Numbered from the stretch's first letter, positions 27,368-37,660 are shown. The stretch: DNA of 64,000 nt from Nitrospirota bacterium (GCA_021811105.1 JAJZPM010000010.1:1-64000), one strand, 5' to 3'. The notes: generated by a model not told the origin, from the sequence alone. Numbers and translations: made by a program.

Positions 27368-30064
27368 ATGCCGAAGAAGACATTCGGGAGTCTGATATTT
27401 TTTCTTCTCATCCTGCTCTTTGTGCTTTTTTCCCTGCCGGAGTTTCTCTCCCTGTATATCGACTGGCTCTGGTTCAGGGACCTGGGGATGGAGCAGATTT
27501 TCAACATTCGGGTGCAGGCGCAGGCGATGTCTGCGCTTGGCGGCCTGCTCGGCGGGTTTCTCTTCCCTTATATAAACCTCTGGTTCGCGCTCCGGGCCAT
27601 GAAGGGAAGGGCGGTGGTGATTCCCCTGCACGGCCAGGCGATGCCGCAACTGGATTTCCTCCGTCATATCGAAAAGGTCAAGATCATCGTGCCGGTCCTG
27701 ACGGGACTCTTTGCGGCCGCGGTGCTTAACGGCAGATGGATGACCTTTCTCTCGTATCTCCACCGGGCCACCGCAGGATACGCCGATCCTATCTTCGGAA
27801 AAGACGTCTCGTTTTATCTCTTTTCGCTGCCGGCCCAGGAGATCATCGCGAACGTTCTTACCGTTGTCCTATGGGTGACGCTCGCAGCCGTCGCGCTGAT
27901 CTACTTCGTCAAGGCCGCGGTATTCTTCACGCGCCGGGGCATAGCTGCGGAACGCACTGCATCGGCGCACCTTTCAATCATCGGCGGCATCATCCTGGCG
28001 GTGACGGCATGGAAGACGTACATCGGTATGCACGCAATCCTCTGGTCCTCGCACGGCCATGTCGCCGGCGCTACATATGCGGACGTGCATGCGGCGATTC
28101 CCTTTATGAAGGCTCAACTCATCCTGGCCCTCGTTCTGGCGGCGCTCTTTGCGGCCAATGCGGTCTTCAGGCGCACCATTGTCCTGCTGGCCGGTGTTGC
28201 GGTATATATGGCGGTCTCCTTCGCCGGAAACTCCATTTATCCTGCGGTCCTCCAGAAGTTCGTGGTGGCGCCGAACGAACTGGTCAAGGAAACCCCGTAT
28301 ATCAGGCATAATATCGCCTTCACGCGCAAGGCGTTCGGGCTGGACGCAGTAGAGGAAAGGAACATCTCTGGCAGTACCTTACTCGACCGGAATGACATCA
28401 CGAACAACAGCGCCACGATAAAGAACATACGGCTTTGGGACCACCGGCCCCTGCTGGACACCTTCAGCCAGATCCAGGAGATCCGAACTTACTACGAGTT
28501 CTCCTCGGTCGGCAACGACCGTTACATGATAAACGGCGAATACCGCCAGACCATGCTCTCCCCGAGAGAGCTGTCGACCGAGAGCATCCCTACCCGCAAC
28601 TGGATCAATGAGACGCTGACCTTTACCCACGGATACGGACTGACGCTCGGGCCGGTGAATCAGGTCACCCCGGAAGGGCTGCCTGTGCTCTTCATCAAAG
28701 ACATCCCGCCGGTTTCGTCAGTCGGGACGATCAAGGTTGCCCGTCCCGGGATCTATTTCGGCAGGCTCTCGAGCGAGTACGTGATCGTGAACACCAAGTC
28801 GAAGGAGTTCGATTACCCGTCGGGAGAGGAGAATGTCTTTACCGAGTATTCGGGAACACGCGGGGTGAAGATAGATTCTTTTTTCAGGAAGCTGGCATTC
28901 GCCGCCTATTTCCGTTCGATGAAGCTCCTCCTGTCGAACGACGTTACCCCGGAGAGCAAGGTCCTTTTCCACCGGAACATCATCGAACGGGTACGCTCGG
29001 CGATGCCGTTTCTGATGATCGATTCCGACCCGTACATGGTCATCAGCGACGACGGCAGGCTCTTCTGGATATGCGATGGTTATACCGTGAGCGGCAGGTT
29101 TCCTTACTCTCAGCCTGTCGGGGGGAAGATGAATTACATCCGGAACTCCGTGAAGATCACGGTAGACGCCTTCGACGGGACGATGAGGTTTTACATCGCC
29201 GATCAAAAAGACCCGCTGATCAGGACGATCGCTTCCGTATTCCCCGGTGCCCTCAGGCCCTTGTCGGAGATGCCCGCCGACCTGAAACGGCATATTCGGT
29301 ATCCCCTCAACATCTTCGACATCCAGTCGCGCGTCTACTCGACCTATCACATGGAAGACCCCCAGATCTTCTACAACCGGGAGGACCAATGGGAGATTCC
29401 GGCGCTCGGGGCCGAAGGCAAGGAGGTGATGGAGTCCTACTATACGATCATGAAACTCCCGGGCGAGAAGCAGGAGGAATTCATCCTCATGCTCCCCTTC
29501 AATCCCAAGAAGAAGGACAATCTGTCTGCGTGGATGGTCGCCCGCAGCGACGGTGAAGAGTACGGAAAAATGATCGTCTACCGTTTCCCGAAGGACCGGC
29601 TCGTCTACGGGCCGAAACAGATCGTTGCGCGGATCAACCAGGACACCGACATCTCCCGGCAGATATCGCTCTGGGACCAGCGCGGTTCGCAGGTGATCCA
29701 GGGGACGCTGCTTGTGATCCCGATCGAGAATTCGCTCATCTATGTCCAGCCGCTCTATCTCCGGGCCGAAAACGGCAAGATACCGGAACTCAAGAGGGTG
29801 ATCGTGGCCTATGAAAACCGCATCGCGATGGAGGAGACGCTCGATGCCGCGCTTTCGCGAATATTCGGAGAGGTGAGGGTATCGGATGAGACCGTGCCTG
29901 TTCCTTTGGCTAGGCCTGCAGCTGCGCCAGAGAAGACCGGTCTGGTCTCCCAGGCCCGCGAGCATTTCGACCGCGCCATGAAGGCGCAGCGTGAAGGAAA
30001 CTGGGCGTTGTACGGAGAGGAGATAGGGAAGTTGGGCGAAGTGATCAGGAAGATGCAACCCTGA
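27368..30064 (+). CDS. UPF0182 family membrane protein
   Basis: N-terminal TM bundle; YPAVLQKFVVAPNELVKETPYIRHNIAFTRKAFGLD. Confidence 0.93.
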   Translation: MPKKTFGSLIFFLLILLFVLFSLPEFLSLYIDWLWFRDLGMEQIFNIRVQAQAMSALGGLLGGFLFPYINLWFALRAMKGRAVVIPLHGQAMPQLDFLRHIEKVKIIVPVLTGLFAAAVLNGRWMTFLSYLHRATAGYADPIFGKDVSFYLFSLPAQEIIANVLTVVLWVTLAAVALIYFVKAAVFFTRRGIAAERTASAHLSIIGGIILAVTAWKTYIGMHAILWSSHGHVAGATYADVHAAIPFMKAQLILALVLAALFAANAVFRRTIVLLAGVAVYMAVSFAGNSIYPAVLQKFVVAPNELVKETPYIRHNIAFTRKAFGLDAVEERNISGSTLLDRNDITNNSATIKNIRLWDHRPLLDTFSQIQEIRTYYEFSSVGNDRYMINGEYRQTMLSPRELSTESIPTRNWINETLTFTHGYGLTLGPVNQVTPEGLPVLFIKDIPPVSSVGTIKVARPGIYFGRLSSEYVIVNTKSKEFDYPSGEENVFTEYSGTRGVKIDSFFRKLAFAAYFRSMKLLLSNDVTPESKVLFHRNIIERVRSAMPFLMIDSDPYMVISDDGRLFWICDGYTVSGRFPYSQPVGGKMNYIRNSVKITVDAFDGTMRFYIADQKDPLIRTIASVFPGALRPLSEMPADLKRHIRYPLNIFDIQSRVYSTYHMEDPQIFYNREDQWEIPALGAEGKEVMESYYTIMKLPGEKQEEFILMLPFNPKKKDNLSAWMVARSDGEEYGKMIVYRFPKDRLVYGPKQIVARINQDTDISRQISLWDQRGSQVIQGTLLVIPIENSLIYVQPLYLRAENGKIPELKRVIVAYENRIAMEETLDAALSRIFGEVRVSDETVPVPLARPAAAPEKTGLVSQAREHFDRAMKAQREGNWALYGEEIGKLGEVIRKMQP

Positions 30065-30111
30065 TTTGCGCAACTGCTGTTCCCACTGTTTTTTCCTGGT
30101 TGATTAGACCG

Positions 30112-30723
30112 TTAGGAATTCTTTACGAACTGCCCGAAGCCGGCAAGGACCTTCAGTCCCATCTCCTGGCTTTTTTCGGGATGAAACTGGGTGGCAAAGA
30201 CGTTGTCCTTCCAGATCATCGAGGTGAAGGAGAGGCCGTAATCGGTCATGCCGGCAACTACGCCTTTATCGTCCGGCACCACGTAAAAGGAATGGACGAA
30301 GTAGAAATATGTGTTGTCCGGAATGTCGGAGAAAATGGGGGGTCTTCTCACGACATTGACGGTGTTCCATCCCATGTGGGGGACCTTCTCCGTGATCCGG
30401 AACCTCACGACCTTGCCCCTCAGGATATCGAGCCCCGTACATCTGCCGAACTCCTCCGACTCGCTGAAGAGCACCTGAAGTCCCAGGCATATGCCGAGAT
30501 AAGGTTTGCCTTTCTGTATCGCCTTGGCGATCGCCCCGGTCAGCGAGAGGTCGGTAAGATTTTTTATGCAGTCTCTGAAGGCGCCGACACCCGGCAGCAC
30601 AACAGCAGAAGCGTTGTCGATTTTCCTAGCACTCGACGTCACCTCTGCCTCGACGCCGACTTTCTTGAAGCCTTTCTCGACGGACCTCAGATTCCCCATT
30701 CCGTAATCAACTATCGCGATCAT
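30112..30723 (-). CDS. hisH: Imidazole glycerol phosphate synthase subunit HisH
   Basis: MIAIVDYGMGNLRSVEKGF...GICLGLQVLFSESEE...ATQFHPEKSQ. Confidence 0.96.
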   Translation of the reverse strand: MIAIVDYGMGNLRSVEKGFKKVGVEAEVTSSARKIDNASAVVLPGVGAFRDCIKNLTDLSLTGAIAKAIQKGKPYLGICLGLQVLFSESEEFGRCTGLDILRGKVVRFRITEKVPHMGWNTVNVVRRPPIFSDIPDNTYFYFVHSFYVVPDDKGVVAGMTDYGLSFTSMIWKDNVFATQFHPEKSQEMGLKVLAGFGQFVKNS

Positions 30724-30773
30724 ATCTTTTAAATTACTTGCCCTGCCGGAGGATTGTCAAATTTCTTCGCTTA

Positions 30774-31382
30774 TTAAGGGCGCATAATTGAACGGCAATT
30801 TATCAGAAAATCTCCCCTCCCCCCTCTTTGCCAGAGAAGTGTTATATTTCTCCTCTCTTCGGTAGCGATCAGTTTCCATCTCAGCGGAGGCCTCTCGACT
30901 CCGTATCGCTGAAGCTGTTCCGAAAGCATTTCGACCAGAGGCTGAAAAGAATCTTCGTAGAAACACGAAATGACGATCCTTCCGCCGGGCCTTATTTTGT
31001 CCGCAATATGTCGCAGCTGCTTCGCCATGTCTTCGGCAAAGAAGACGCCGAAGGCGCAGACTGCTGCGTCGAAATGGCCTTCCGGAAGCGCTATCACATG
31101 CATGTCCATTTCGAGGAATTCTGCATTTCCGATACCTCCCGCTTTCGCCTTCTCGCGGGCCTGCGCCAGCATGCCCGTTGAAAAATCGATCCCCGTCACC
31201 TGAGTGTCGGGGAAAGTCCTGGCGATTTCGATAGCAAGATTGCCGGTGCCGGTCGCCGCGTCGAGCACTCGCCTGATATCCGGGGTATCCAGATATCGAG
31301 CCATGCATTTGGCGCTTTCAGAGAAAAACCGGAGCGCGGGCTTGTCGTAGCCTGCCGAGACCGCGTTGAAGGTCTCGATCAT
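30774..31382 (-). CDS. Class I SAM-dependent methyltransferase
   Basis: VLDAATGTGNLAIEIARTFPDTQVTGIDFSTGMLAQAREKA. Confidence 0.85.
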   Translation of the reverse strand: MIETFNAVSAGYDKPALRFFSESAKCMARYLDTPDIRRVLDAATGTGNLAIEIARTFPDTQVTGIDFSTGMLAQAREKAKAGGIGNAEFLEMDMHVIALPEGHFDAAVCAFGVFFAEDMAKQLRHIADKIRPGGRIVISCFYEDSFQPLVEMLSEQLQRYGVERPPLRWKLIATEERRNITLLWQRGGRGDFLINCRSIMRP

Positions 31383-31445
31383 CTTTAACTTGCGGGATTG
31401 ATTGTCCGTTTGGCTATTGTAGCAAAGATGAGCGTGAGTTTTGGT

Positions 31446-31697
31446 CTACTTATAAACGTCGCCGCGCGATCCGATCTTCGAGATTATCGCGGTTTGGCCG
31501 TCTACGGAGAAAAGGAGGCGATATTTGCCCACCCTGATCCTATAAGAGGCGGATTCTCCCTCGATCGGTTTCAAGTCCAGAGGAAGCCCTTCTGAAAGCT
31601 TCATGAGAACTTTATCGACCAGTGTCTTGTAATCGGCAGGCAGCTTCTTATAATCCTTCGCGGCAGCCCTTGAAAATACTATTTCAAGTTTTCCCAC
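31446..31697 (-). CDS. RelE/ParE-like toxin
   Basis: FSRAAAKDYKKLPADYKTLVDKVLMKLSEG...YRIRVGKYRLLFSVDGQTAIISKIGSRGDVYK. Confidence 0.85.
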   Translation of the reverse strand: MGKLEIVFSRAAAKDYKKLPADYKTLVDKVLMKLSEGLPLDLKPIEGESASYRIRVGKYRLLFSVDGQTAIISKIGSRGDVYK

Positions 31698-31894
31698 CTA
31701 ATCGTTTTTCCCCCCCTGAATTCGTCCTTTGCCTTCTGAAGCGCTCTCTCTTCTTCTCTGGTGAGAGGCGAGGTATCCGATTCCACTAATGTCTTCCAGA
31801 AAATGTCCACAAGCGTTTCTTCTTTTAAAGTCTTCAATAACGCGACCAACGCGTCCTCAGGCATCTTCAGCGTTTTTGTGCCCAATCTTATCAC
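31679..31894 (-). CDS. Cognate antitoxin-like small protein
   Basis: 71 aa; stop overlaps toxin start by 19 nt; DNA-binding family unclear. Confidence 0.65.
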   Translation of the reverse strand: MIRLGTKTLKMPEDALVALLKTLKEETLVDIFWKTLVESDTSPLTREEERALQKAKDEFRGGKTIRWENLK

Positions 31895-31975
31895 CTCCTC
31901 ATGCCTGATTATATCATAGCGACACGGTTGAATCTCGACATGGGGAATAACCGTTCTTCGCCGTCAGGTGCTCTG

Positions 31976-32431
31976 TTAGTCTCCACGTGGTAAAAGTTTA
32001 TCGCGTAGTCTTTTTTTTTCCTCATCGGTCATTGTCTCAGATAGGTAGCGCAATTTGTCATGCAAAGACATTTCCGCAAACCTTGCAGTCTTCTTGTGAT
32101 TCTTTATCGCTAACTGTAATTGCAGAAGCTCATTAGCCTCATCAAAGTTATTTTTTGTAAACGCGTCAATAACATTGTCAAAATAGTCAAAATGGTCGAA
32201 TTCAAACTCTGCTGGATTTGCGACGGCGAAGTTAATCTGTGGCAGGATATTTCTTTTATAAGTCTGAATAAGGTTTTCCGCTATTCGCTTATCCTTGGCA
32301 CAATGTGGCGATGCTATTACTTCGGAAAGCATCTCCAATGCTTCCCGCAGAGTTGAGAGTTCACCAAATTCCCTGAAGTGATCTGCAAATCTATCCAATA
32401 AACGACGAGCGGTTTCTATTTCTTCAGACAT
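31976..32431 (-). CDS. Hypothetical protein
   Basis: 151-aa ORF, helical composition, no recognised family. Confidence 0.6.
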   Translation of the reverse strand: MSEEIETARRLLDRFADHFREFGELSTLREALEMLSEVIASPHCAKDKRIAENLIQTYKRNILPQINFAVANPAEFEFDHFDYFDNVIDAFTKNNFDEANELLQLQLAIKNHKKTARFAEMSLHDKLRYLSETMTDEEKKRLRDKLLPRGD

Positions 32432-32432
32432 T

Positions 32433-32465
32433 TTGATTGACTCTATTGACTCTCTTGACTCTCTT
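32433..32465. repeat. 9-bp tandem repeat TTGACTCTC, about 3 degenerate units
   Basis: TTGATTGACTCTATTGACTCTCTTGACTCTCTTGGA. Confidence 0.8.
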
Positions 32466-32485
32466 GGATAATTGTACTGAGCCTG

Positions 32486-33435
32486 CTATCCCTGAGTCTC
32501 CGCATTCCCCTCGGCCTCGTCGTTTTCGTCCGCCTCGCTGACGCGCGCGGAAAGACCTTCTGCGATGGGAAGCTTCAGCGCGGGCGAATCGGGGTGCCAC
32601 AGATGGCGGCGTGTGATAGTCCTCAAATTCGGAGCGCCGTATACGAACCGGGTGTCATACTGACGGTAGATCGTTTCGAATAGGTTGTCAAAGCGAAGGA
32701 GACTATCCTCGGCTGGGTATGTATCGAGGACTTTCCCTGTTGAGTCATCCTCGGGACTGACTAACAGCAAACCAACCGCTTCGTAGCGCGTCACATCATT
32801 CCTGAGGTCGCGCCGGCCGGTAAGTCTGGCAATCGCATTGTGATATGTCTCAATGAAATTCGTCACTTCGCCGATCGCTTTCACTGCGGTGTCGGCTGCC
32901 TTTAAGAGGCCGGTTTTTGGGTCCGGCTGGAGAAAGTCTGCCCCGCTTGCCGGTATAGGGCCTTCCTTATTTGCCCTCATCAGATGCAGAAAGGCATAGA
33001 CTAATCCGGGATATGAAATGTGAAGGTTTGTGCAGTCGCCTACCGCTTCTTCCATCCGGTTGGTGAGATTTCGAAATGCATTGAGCGTGCCTTTCATGGA
33101 AATGGCTATGCAGGGACCTATACCATCCAGTGAGACGACCACATCGACGTCCTTCGTTTTCAAGCCGCCAAATACCGTTGCTTCGGACCCGTTGGCGACG
33201 CTCGGCTCATGCAAGAGGTAAACGCCTTTACCGCGACGTTCTATCTGGAACGGTGGGCGAGGCTTGATGCAGGACGGATCGAAGCCGCCTTCCAGCACCA
33301 ACCTGCATGCAACGTACCAGTGCATGGGCCGTATATGCTCCGCGCTTTGAGTTTCCCCACAGGATTAATAAACGCCAGGCATGCGTCCTCAAAACTTGTC
33401 AGTTGGCAGGCCAGCGGTTGTTTTTTAGGCGGCAT
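32486..33435 (-). pseudogene. Putative type II restriction endonuclease, frameshifted near 33325-33340
   Basis: MPPKKQPLACQLTSFEDACLAFINPVGKLKARSIYGP (frame 1) continues as MHWYVACRLVLEGGFDPSCIKPRPPFQ (frame 2); possible PD-(D/E)xK-like core DVDVVVSLDGIGPCIAISMKG; start overlaps MTase stop (ATGCCGCCTAA). Confidence 0.6.
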
Positions 33436-34984
33436 GGTGTCTCCAGCTGCGGAGGGCATGGAGCCCCTCTTCAATCGAGCGGATTTCATGCGGGTCCCAT
33501 CCCTTGCGTCGTCTTGCGAGAACTATCCGCTGAGCTTCGCGAGGCTCAACCTTGAGCATCCCCCCTCCAAGCGGATGTCCTTCTATTTCACAGCTCAGCC
33601 GGGTAAAAGGATGTGGCCATATGGACTGGAGATCTGCAAGAGTCATATTCCCCTTCAGTCTCACAGTATGGACTGAGTTTGTACATGTGCACCCGGCTTG
33701 ATTAGCAACAAGCGCCGGTCCACTGCTGCTCATGTAAGAAAGAAAGGCGTCCGGCACTATGACATCCGGCACGACATACCAGGGAGACCGATGTCGGCAT
33801 TTATAGCTGGCCCGCGCTTCTTTTCCCTCGGCGGTATCAAGATATGCCCGAACGCTGCCAGGCAGCGTCTCTGCAGAAGAAAGGCGGAGTAACAGCACTG
33901 GAGCGTCGCTTCTGACCCATTCTCGCAGGGTCGCTTTCGTAACGGATTCTCCGGCCAAAGCCCGGCTGTTGCGGACAGTAGGCTGAAGAAGAGACTTGGG
34001 GATATCCATTTTGTCAGCCAGCGAGGGGCGAAGATGAAAGAACTCGTTTGCTCCGGTAACGTACCCGATTCCAATCTGCGCGACCGCACCAAGTCGTGTG
34101 GTAGATTCATGCGCCAGAACTCTCGCATAGATGTCCCTGGCCTCACTTCCTGCGAGAAATGACCGGAGGCGGCAATTCCATGCCCGCCAATCATCTATCG
34201 TGACGTGAATGCCCGCGCGAGGCGGCTCCGGAGAAAATGAAAATGTCTCCTGCGGCGAAAGTAAGATGTGGCTGGCCTGGCCGCTGAAGCCGTCGGCATA
34301 AAGCAGCCAAACATCTTCGGACAGCTCTCGAAATATCTTCCGGCGCACGGCCACGAGACATACTGTAGAAAAGTTATGAAATAAATACTCGATAAGAGGG
34401 ATTGCATAAGGGGCATGCCCAATTTCGGCGGGGACAACAAATGCGATGCGCCCGCCCGGCTTTAGTAAAGAAGCAGTTGCAACGAGAAAAGGCGCCCAGG
34501 AAGATGTGAGTGCTGAGAAAGGGGCGCCAAGGGATGCGCATAGGTCAAGGGCCTGTTGCCGCACCTCGCCTGCGAAACGCTGATAACGGATAAAGGGAGG
34601 ATTACCTGCTGCGCACTCAAATCGTTCTTTGGTGCTTGCTGCCCAGCCGAAGAAATCGCCTTCGTGAATAAGCGCCCAGGGAGCGCGGCAACGGGCGACT
34701 GATGCAGCCTGAGGACCCTGCTCAACGCCGACGGAGCGTTTGTGCAATGCCAAGAACCTGCCATCGCCGCAAGAAGGATCAAGAAGCCGATCTGACTGCT
34801 TTCGAACCGCCCATCGCACAAGGCTGCGGACGGTGTCGCCGGGGGTGTAGTAAGAGCCATGCAGTTTGCGAGAATCGACAACCTCTCCTTCCCGGGCATT
34901 GCCTTGCGCGTTACCAAGTGCGCTGCTGAAAAGGTCGGTTAACATTTCTTTGTTCGCTGTTTTCAATTTGCCCCCTGCCTGCAT
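33425..34984 (-). CDS. N6-adenine-specific DNA methyltransferase (type II R-M)
   Basis: YYTPGDTV, DPSCGDGRFL (motif I), NPPFIRYQ (motif IV); start uncertain (35050, 34984 or 34945). Confidence 0.88.
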   Translation of the reverse strand: MQAGGKLKTANKEMLTDLFSSALGNAQGNAREGEVVDSRKLHGSYYTPGDTVRSLVRWAVRKQSDRLLDPSCGDGRFLALHKRSVGVEQGPQAASVARCRAPWALIHEGDFFGWAASTKERFECAAGNPPFIRYQRFAGEVRQQALDLCASLGAPFSALTSSWAPFLVATASLLKPGGRIAFVVPAEIGHAPYAIPLIEYLFHNFSTVCLVAVRRKIFRELSEDVWLLYADGFSGQASHILLSPQETFSFSPEPPRAGIHVTIDDWRAWNCRLRSFLAGSEARDIYARVLAHESTTRLGAVAQIGIGYVTGANEFFHLRPSLADKMDIPKSLLQPTVRNSRALAGESVTKATLREWVRSDAPVLLLRLSSAETLPGSVRAYLDTAEGKEARASYKCRHRSPWYVVPDVIVPDAFLSYMSSSGPALVANQAGCTCTNSVHTVRLKGNMTLADLQSIWPHPFTRLSCEIEGHPLGGGMLKVEPREAQRIVLARRRKGWDPHEIRSIEEGLHALRSWRHHAA

Positions 34985-35132
34985 CGCGGCAGCCCTGAAA
35001 AGGAACACGATTATTACACTGTTGTCAGAGCACCGCCCGCGTTGACGCACGACCTTCCCTGAACATTTCTAAATTATATTACGAGATACGGCCCAAAAGC
35101 GCAAGAGCCGGAATTATCTTAGAAAAGCGCTT

Positions 35133-35301
35133 AACCTAAAAAAGGCAGATCCTTTACCACGAAGGCACAGAGACACAGAGAAAACAACAATTTGCCGTAA
35201 AATTTCGGGGTACCATCGAGGTGATTGGTACATTCAGGAGTTTTCTCTTTTTTTTTCAACTCTGTGCCTCCGAGTCTCTGTGGTTAACTGCTTTTTCCAG
35301 G
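35133..35301. repeat. 168-bp dispersed intergenic repeat, copy 2
   Basis: Near-identical to 963-1130. Confidence 0.95.
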
Positions 35302-35365
35302 CTTAAGGGTCTATCCCTCCACAGCAACCGCGCCATGCACAAAAGGTCGCTTTTCTTACCCCCCA

Positions 35366-35482
35366 TCATCTGAACATCACCTTTCTCTTCTCCGTCCTGT
35401 TGTCGAAATCGATAAAAACGATCTGCTGCAAGGTTCCGAGGGTCATTTTCCCTTCTACGAGCGAAACCGTGAGGGCCGGGGG
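35366..35482 (-). pseudogene. C-terminal remnant of a YjbQ/UPF0047 family gene
   Basis: PPALTVSLVEGKMTLGTLQQIVFIDFDNRTEKRKVMFR resembles the YjbQ C-terminus; upstream part absent. Confidence 0.65.
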
Positions 35483-35527
35483 CAAATCTACTTTTACAGA
35501 TCGGCAAGAACATTGTAGAATAGAGCG

Positions 35528-37639
35528 ATGAATAGAAGCGAAACAGACGGCAACGAACGGGAAGGCGAGGGACCTGCTGAGCAAAAGCTCAAAGAGAGAC
35601 TCGCCCTCGAAGAGGCGAAACATACCACCGAGCACAAACAGCGCGAAGAGCGGATGAAGAGGCTAAACGCGGGCCTCCTCAGTCTGGGACATGATTATCA
35701 CCGCAATATCCAGATACTGGCTGCTCTGTGCGGCGAACTACTTGATGCGGACTGCGCGCTGTATAACCGCCTGGACGGGGACCTGCTTTGCGTAAAGGGA
35801 CAGTGGAACGCACCGGCAGATCTCAGGCGCGAAGATTCTCCCGGGGGACACTTATGTTTCGACGTGATAAGGCACAATATAGACCAGCCACTGGTGGTTC
35901 GTAATCTCGAAGATACCCCTTATGCGAAGACAGACCCCAATGTGGCTGCCTACGGCCTGCGTACCTACATTGGATATCCTGTGCGTTTTGGAGGGGTGAC
36001 GCGGGGCTCGCTCTGCGTGGTCTATACGCGTGACTACCAGCCCGGGGCCGATGAACTGGATATTATCGGGTTCCTTGCCGCCGCTGTTGCGCAAGAGGAA
36101 GAAAGGGCGGTCGCTGCGGAGGCGCTTCGCCGGAGCGAGGAGTTCACCCGGAGCATCCTCGATAATGTGAACGAAGACATTCTCCTCATAGACCGCGACT
36201 ATAGAATTCTGACCGCCAACAGGTCCTACTGCGCATGGGCCGGGGTATCACTCAGCGAGGTCGTCGGAAAACACTGTTACGCTGTTTCCCGTGGATCTTC
36301 AAGGCCATGCTACGAACAGGGTCTCGACTGCGCCGTCAGACGTGCGTTCGAAACGGGCGGGCATCATTCTGTCTTGCGCAAGTTCGAAGATACCTCGGGC
36401 AAAAGCGCCTTCGTCGAGAAAAGGGCCTTCCCGGTGAAGGACTTGGGGGGTACCGTTATTTCGGTAATCGAGACGATTCATGACGTTACAGAGCGTCATC
36501 TTCTCGCGGAGGAACGGCTGAGGACACAGAAACTGGAGGCGATCGGGACACTTGCAGGAGGTATTGCGCATGACTTCAACAATCTGCTGCAGGGAGTGTT
36601 CGGATATATGTCAATGGCGAAGATGAACCTCGACCGGCGGGAGAAGGCCGCCGCCATGCTTGAGCAGGCGGAAAAGGCGCTCGGTATGTCGGTCAATCTT
36701 GCCACTCAGTTGCTGACCTTCGCAAAGGGCGGCCGGCCCGTGAAAAAATGTATCGCCCTTCTGCCGGTAATCGAGAACGCGGCCAAGTTTGCCCTGAGCG
36801 GTTCGAGCTCTGATTGCCGTATTCACATCGAGGAGGGCCTTTGGTGTGTGGAGGCGGACGAGGGCCAGATGGGACAGGTGATCCAGAACATCGTGCTGAA
36901 TGCAAGCGAAGCGATGCCCGGCGGGGGAACGGTGACGATTTCTGCGGGCAATATGGATATTCCGGCAGGGGAGAAGCCATCCATGCCGGAAGGCGGGAAA
37001 TTCGTTCGCATCGTCATTGAGGACAAAGGTATCGGGATACCCGAGAAGTATCTGACGCAGATCTTCGACCCTTATTTTACGACAAAACAAAAGGGCAGCG
37101 GCCTCGGGCTGGCAACGTCGTATTCGATCATCAGGAACCATGGGGGGGTGATCGACGTTGCATCCGCAGCCGACCGGGGCACCACCTTTTCCATATACGT
37201 ACCTACCTGTGCCCCTGAAGCGGCGATAACCCAGCCCGCGGCATCTGCGGGACAGCGCGCAGGAAGGGTCCTGATCATGGATGACGAAGAGATGGTGAGG
37301 CTGGTGGCAACGGAAATGCTGGAGGCCCTCGGGCATGACGCCGAGGCCGCAAGGGACGGAGATGAGGCCATAGTCAGGTTTTTGGATGCCAGAAAATCGG
37401 GGAAGCCCTTTGATGTAGTTATCCTGGACTTGACGGTGAAGGGAGGAATGGGGGGAGAACATACGGTCAGGAAAATTCAGGAGATAGATCCCGGCGTCCT
37501 CGCCGTTGTCTCGAGCGGATATGCCGACAACCCTGTGGTGGCCGGTTTTCGCTCGCATGGTTTTGCCGCCTTTCTGAACAAGCCTTACAGGATCGATGCA
37601 CTGAGGGACTGTCTGAGCGCCCTTTTGGCAAGACCGTGA
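35528..37639 (+). CDS. Hybrid sensor histidine kinase (GAF-PAS-HisKA-HATPase-receiver)
   Basis: GAF GELLDADCALYNRLDGDLL; HDFNNLLQGVFGYM; IQNIVLNASEAMPGGG; receiver RVLIMDDEEMVRLVATEML. Confidence 0.95.
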   Translation: MNRSETDGNEREGEGPAEQKLKERLALEEAKHTTEHKQREERMKRLNAGLLSLGHDYHRNIQILAALCGELLDADCALYNRLDGDLLCVKGQWNAPADLRREDSPGGHLCFDVIRHNIDQPLVVRNLEDTPYAKTDPNVAAYGLRTYIGYPVRFGGVTRGSLCVVYTRDYQPGADELDIIGFLAAAVAQEEERAVAAEALRRSEEFTRSILDNVNEDILLIDRDYRILTANRSYCAWAGVSLSEVVGKHCYAVSRGSSRPCYEQGLDCAVRRAFETGGHHSVLRKFEDTSGKSAFVEKRAFPVKDLGGTVISVIETIHDVTERHLLAEERLRTQKLEAIGTLAGGIAHDFNNLLQGVFGYMSMAKMNLDRREKAAAMLEQAEKALGMSVNLATQLLTFAKGGRPVKKCIALLPVIENAAKFALSGSSSDCRIHIEEGLWCVEADEGQMGQVIQNIVLNASEAMPGGGTVTISAGNMDIPAGEKPSMPEGGKFVRIVIEDKGIGIPEKYLTQIFDPYFTTKQKGSGLGLATSYSIIRNHGGVIDVASAADRGTTFSIYVPTCAPEAAITQPAASAGQRAGRVLIMDDEEMVRLVATEMLEALGHDAEAARDGDEAIVRFLDARKSGKPFDVVILDLTVKGGMGGEHTVRKIQEIDPGVLAVVSSGYADNPVVAGFRSHGFAAFLNKPYRIDALRDCLSALLARP

Positions 37640-37660
37640 TTTTCCGGCAGCGTGATCTAC

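Noticed and set aside
28718-30073. 451-aa minus-strand ORF antisense to UPF0182
   Set aside because: Overlaps a confident CDS; composition is an antisense artefact.
30100-30732. 210-aa plus-strand ORF over hisH
   Set aside because: hisH motifs on the minus strand are decisive.
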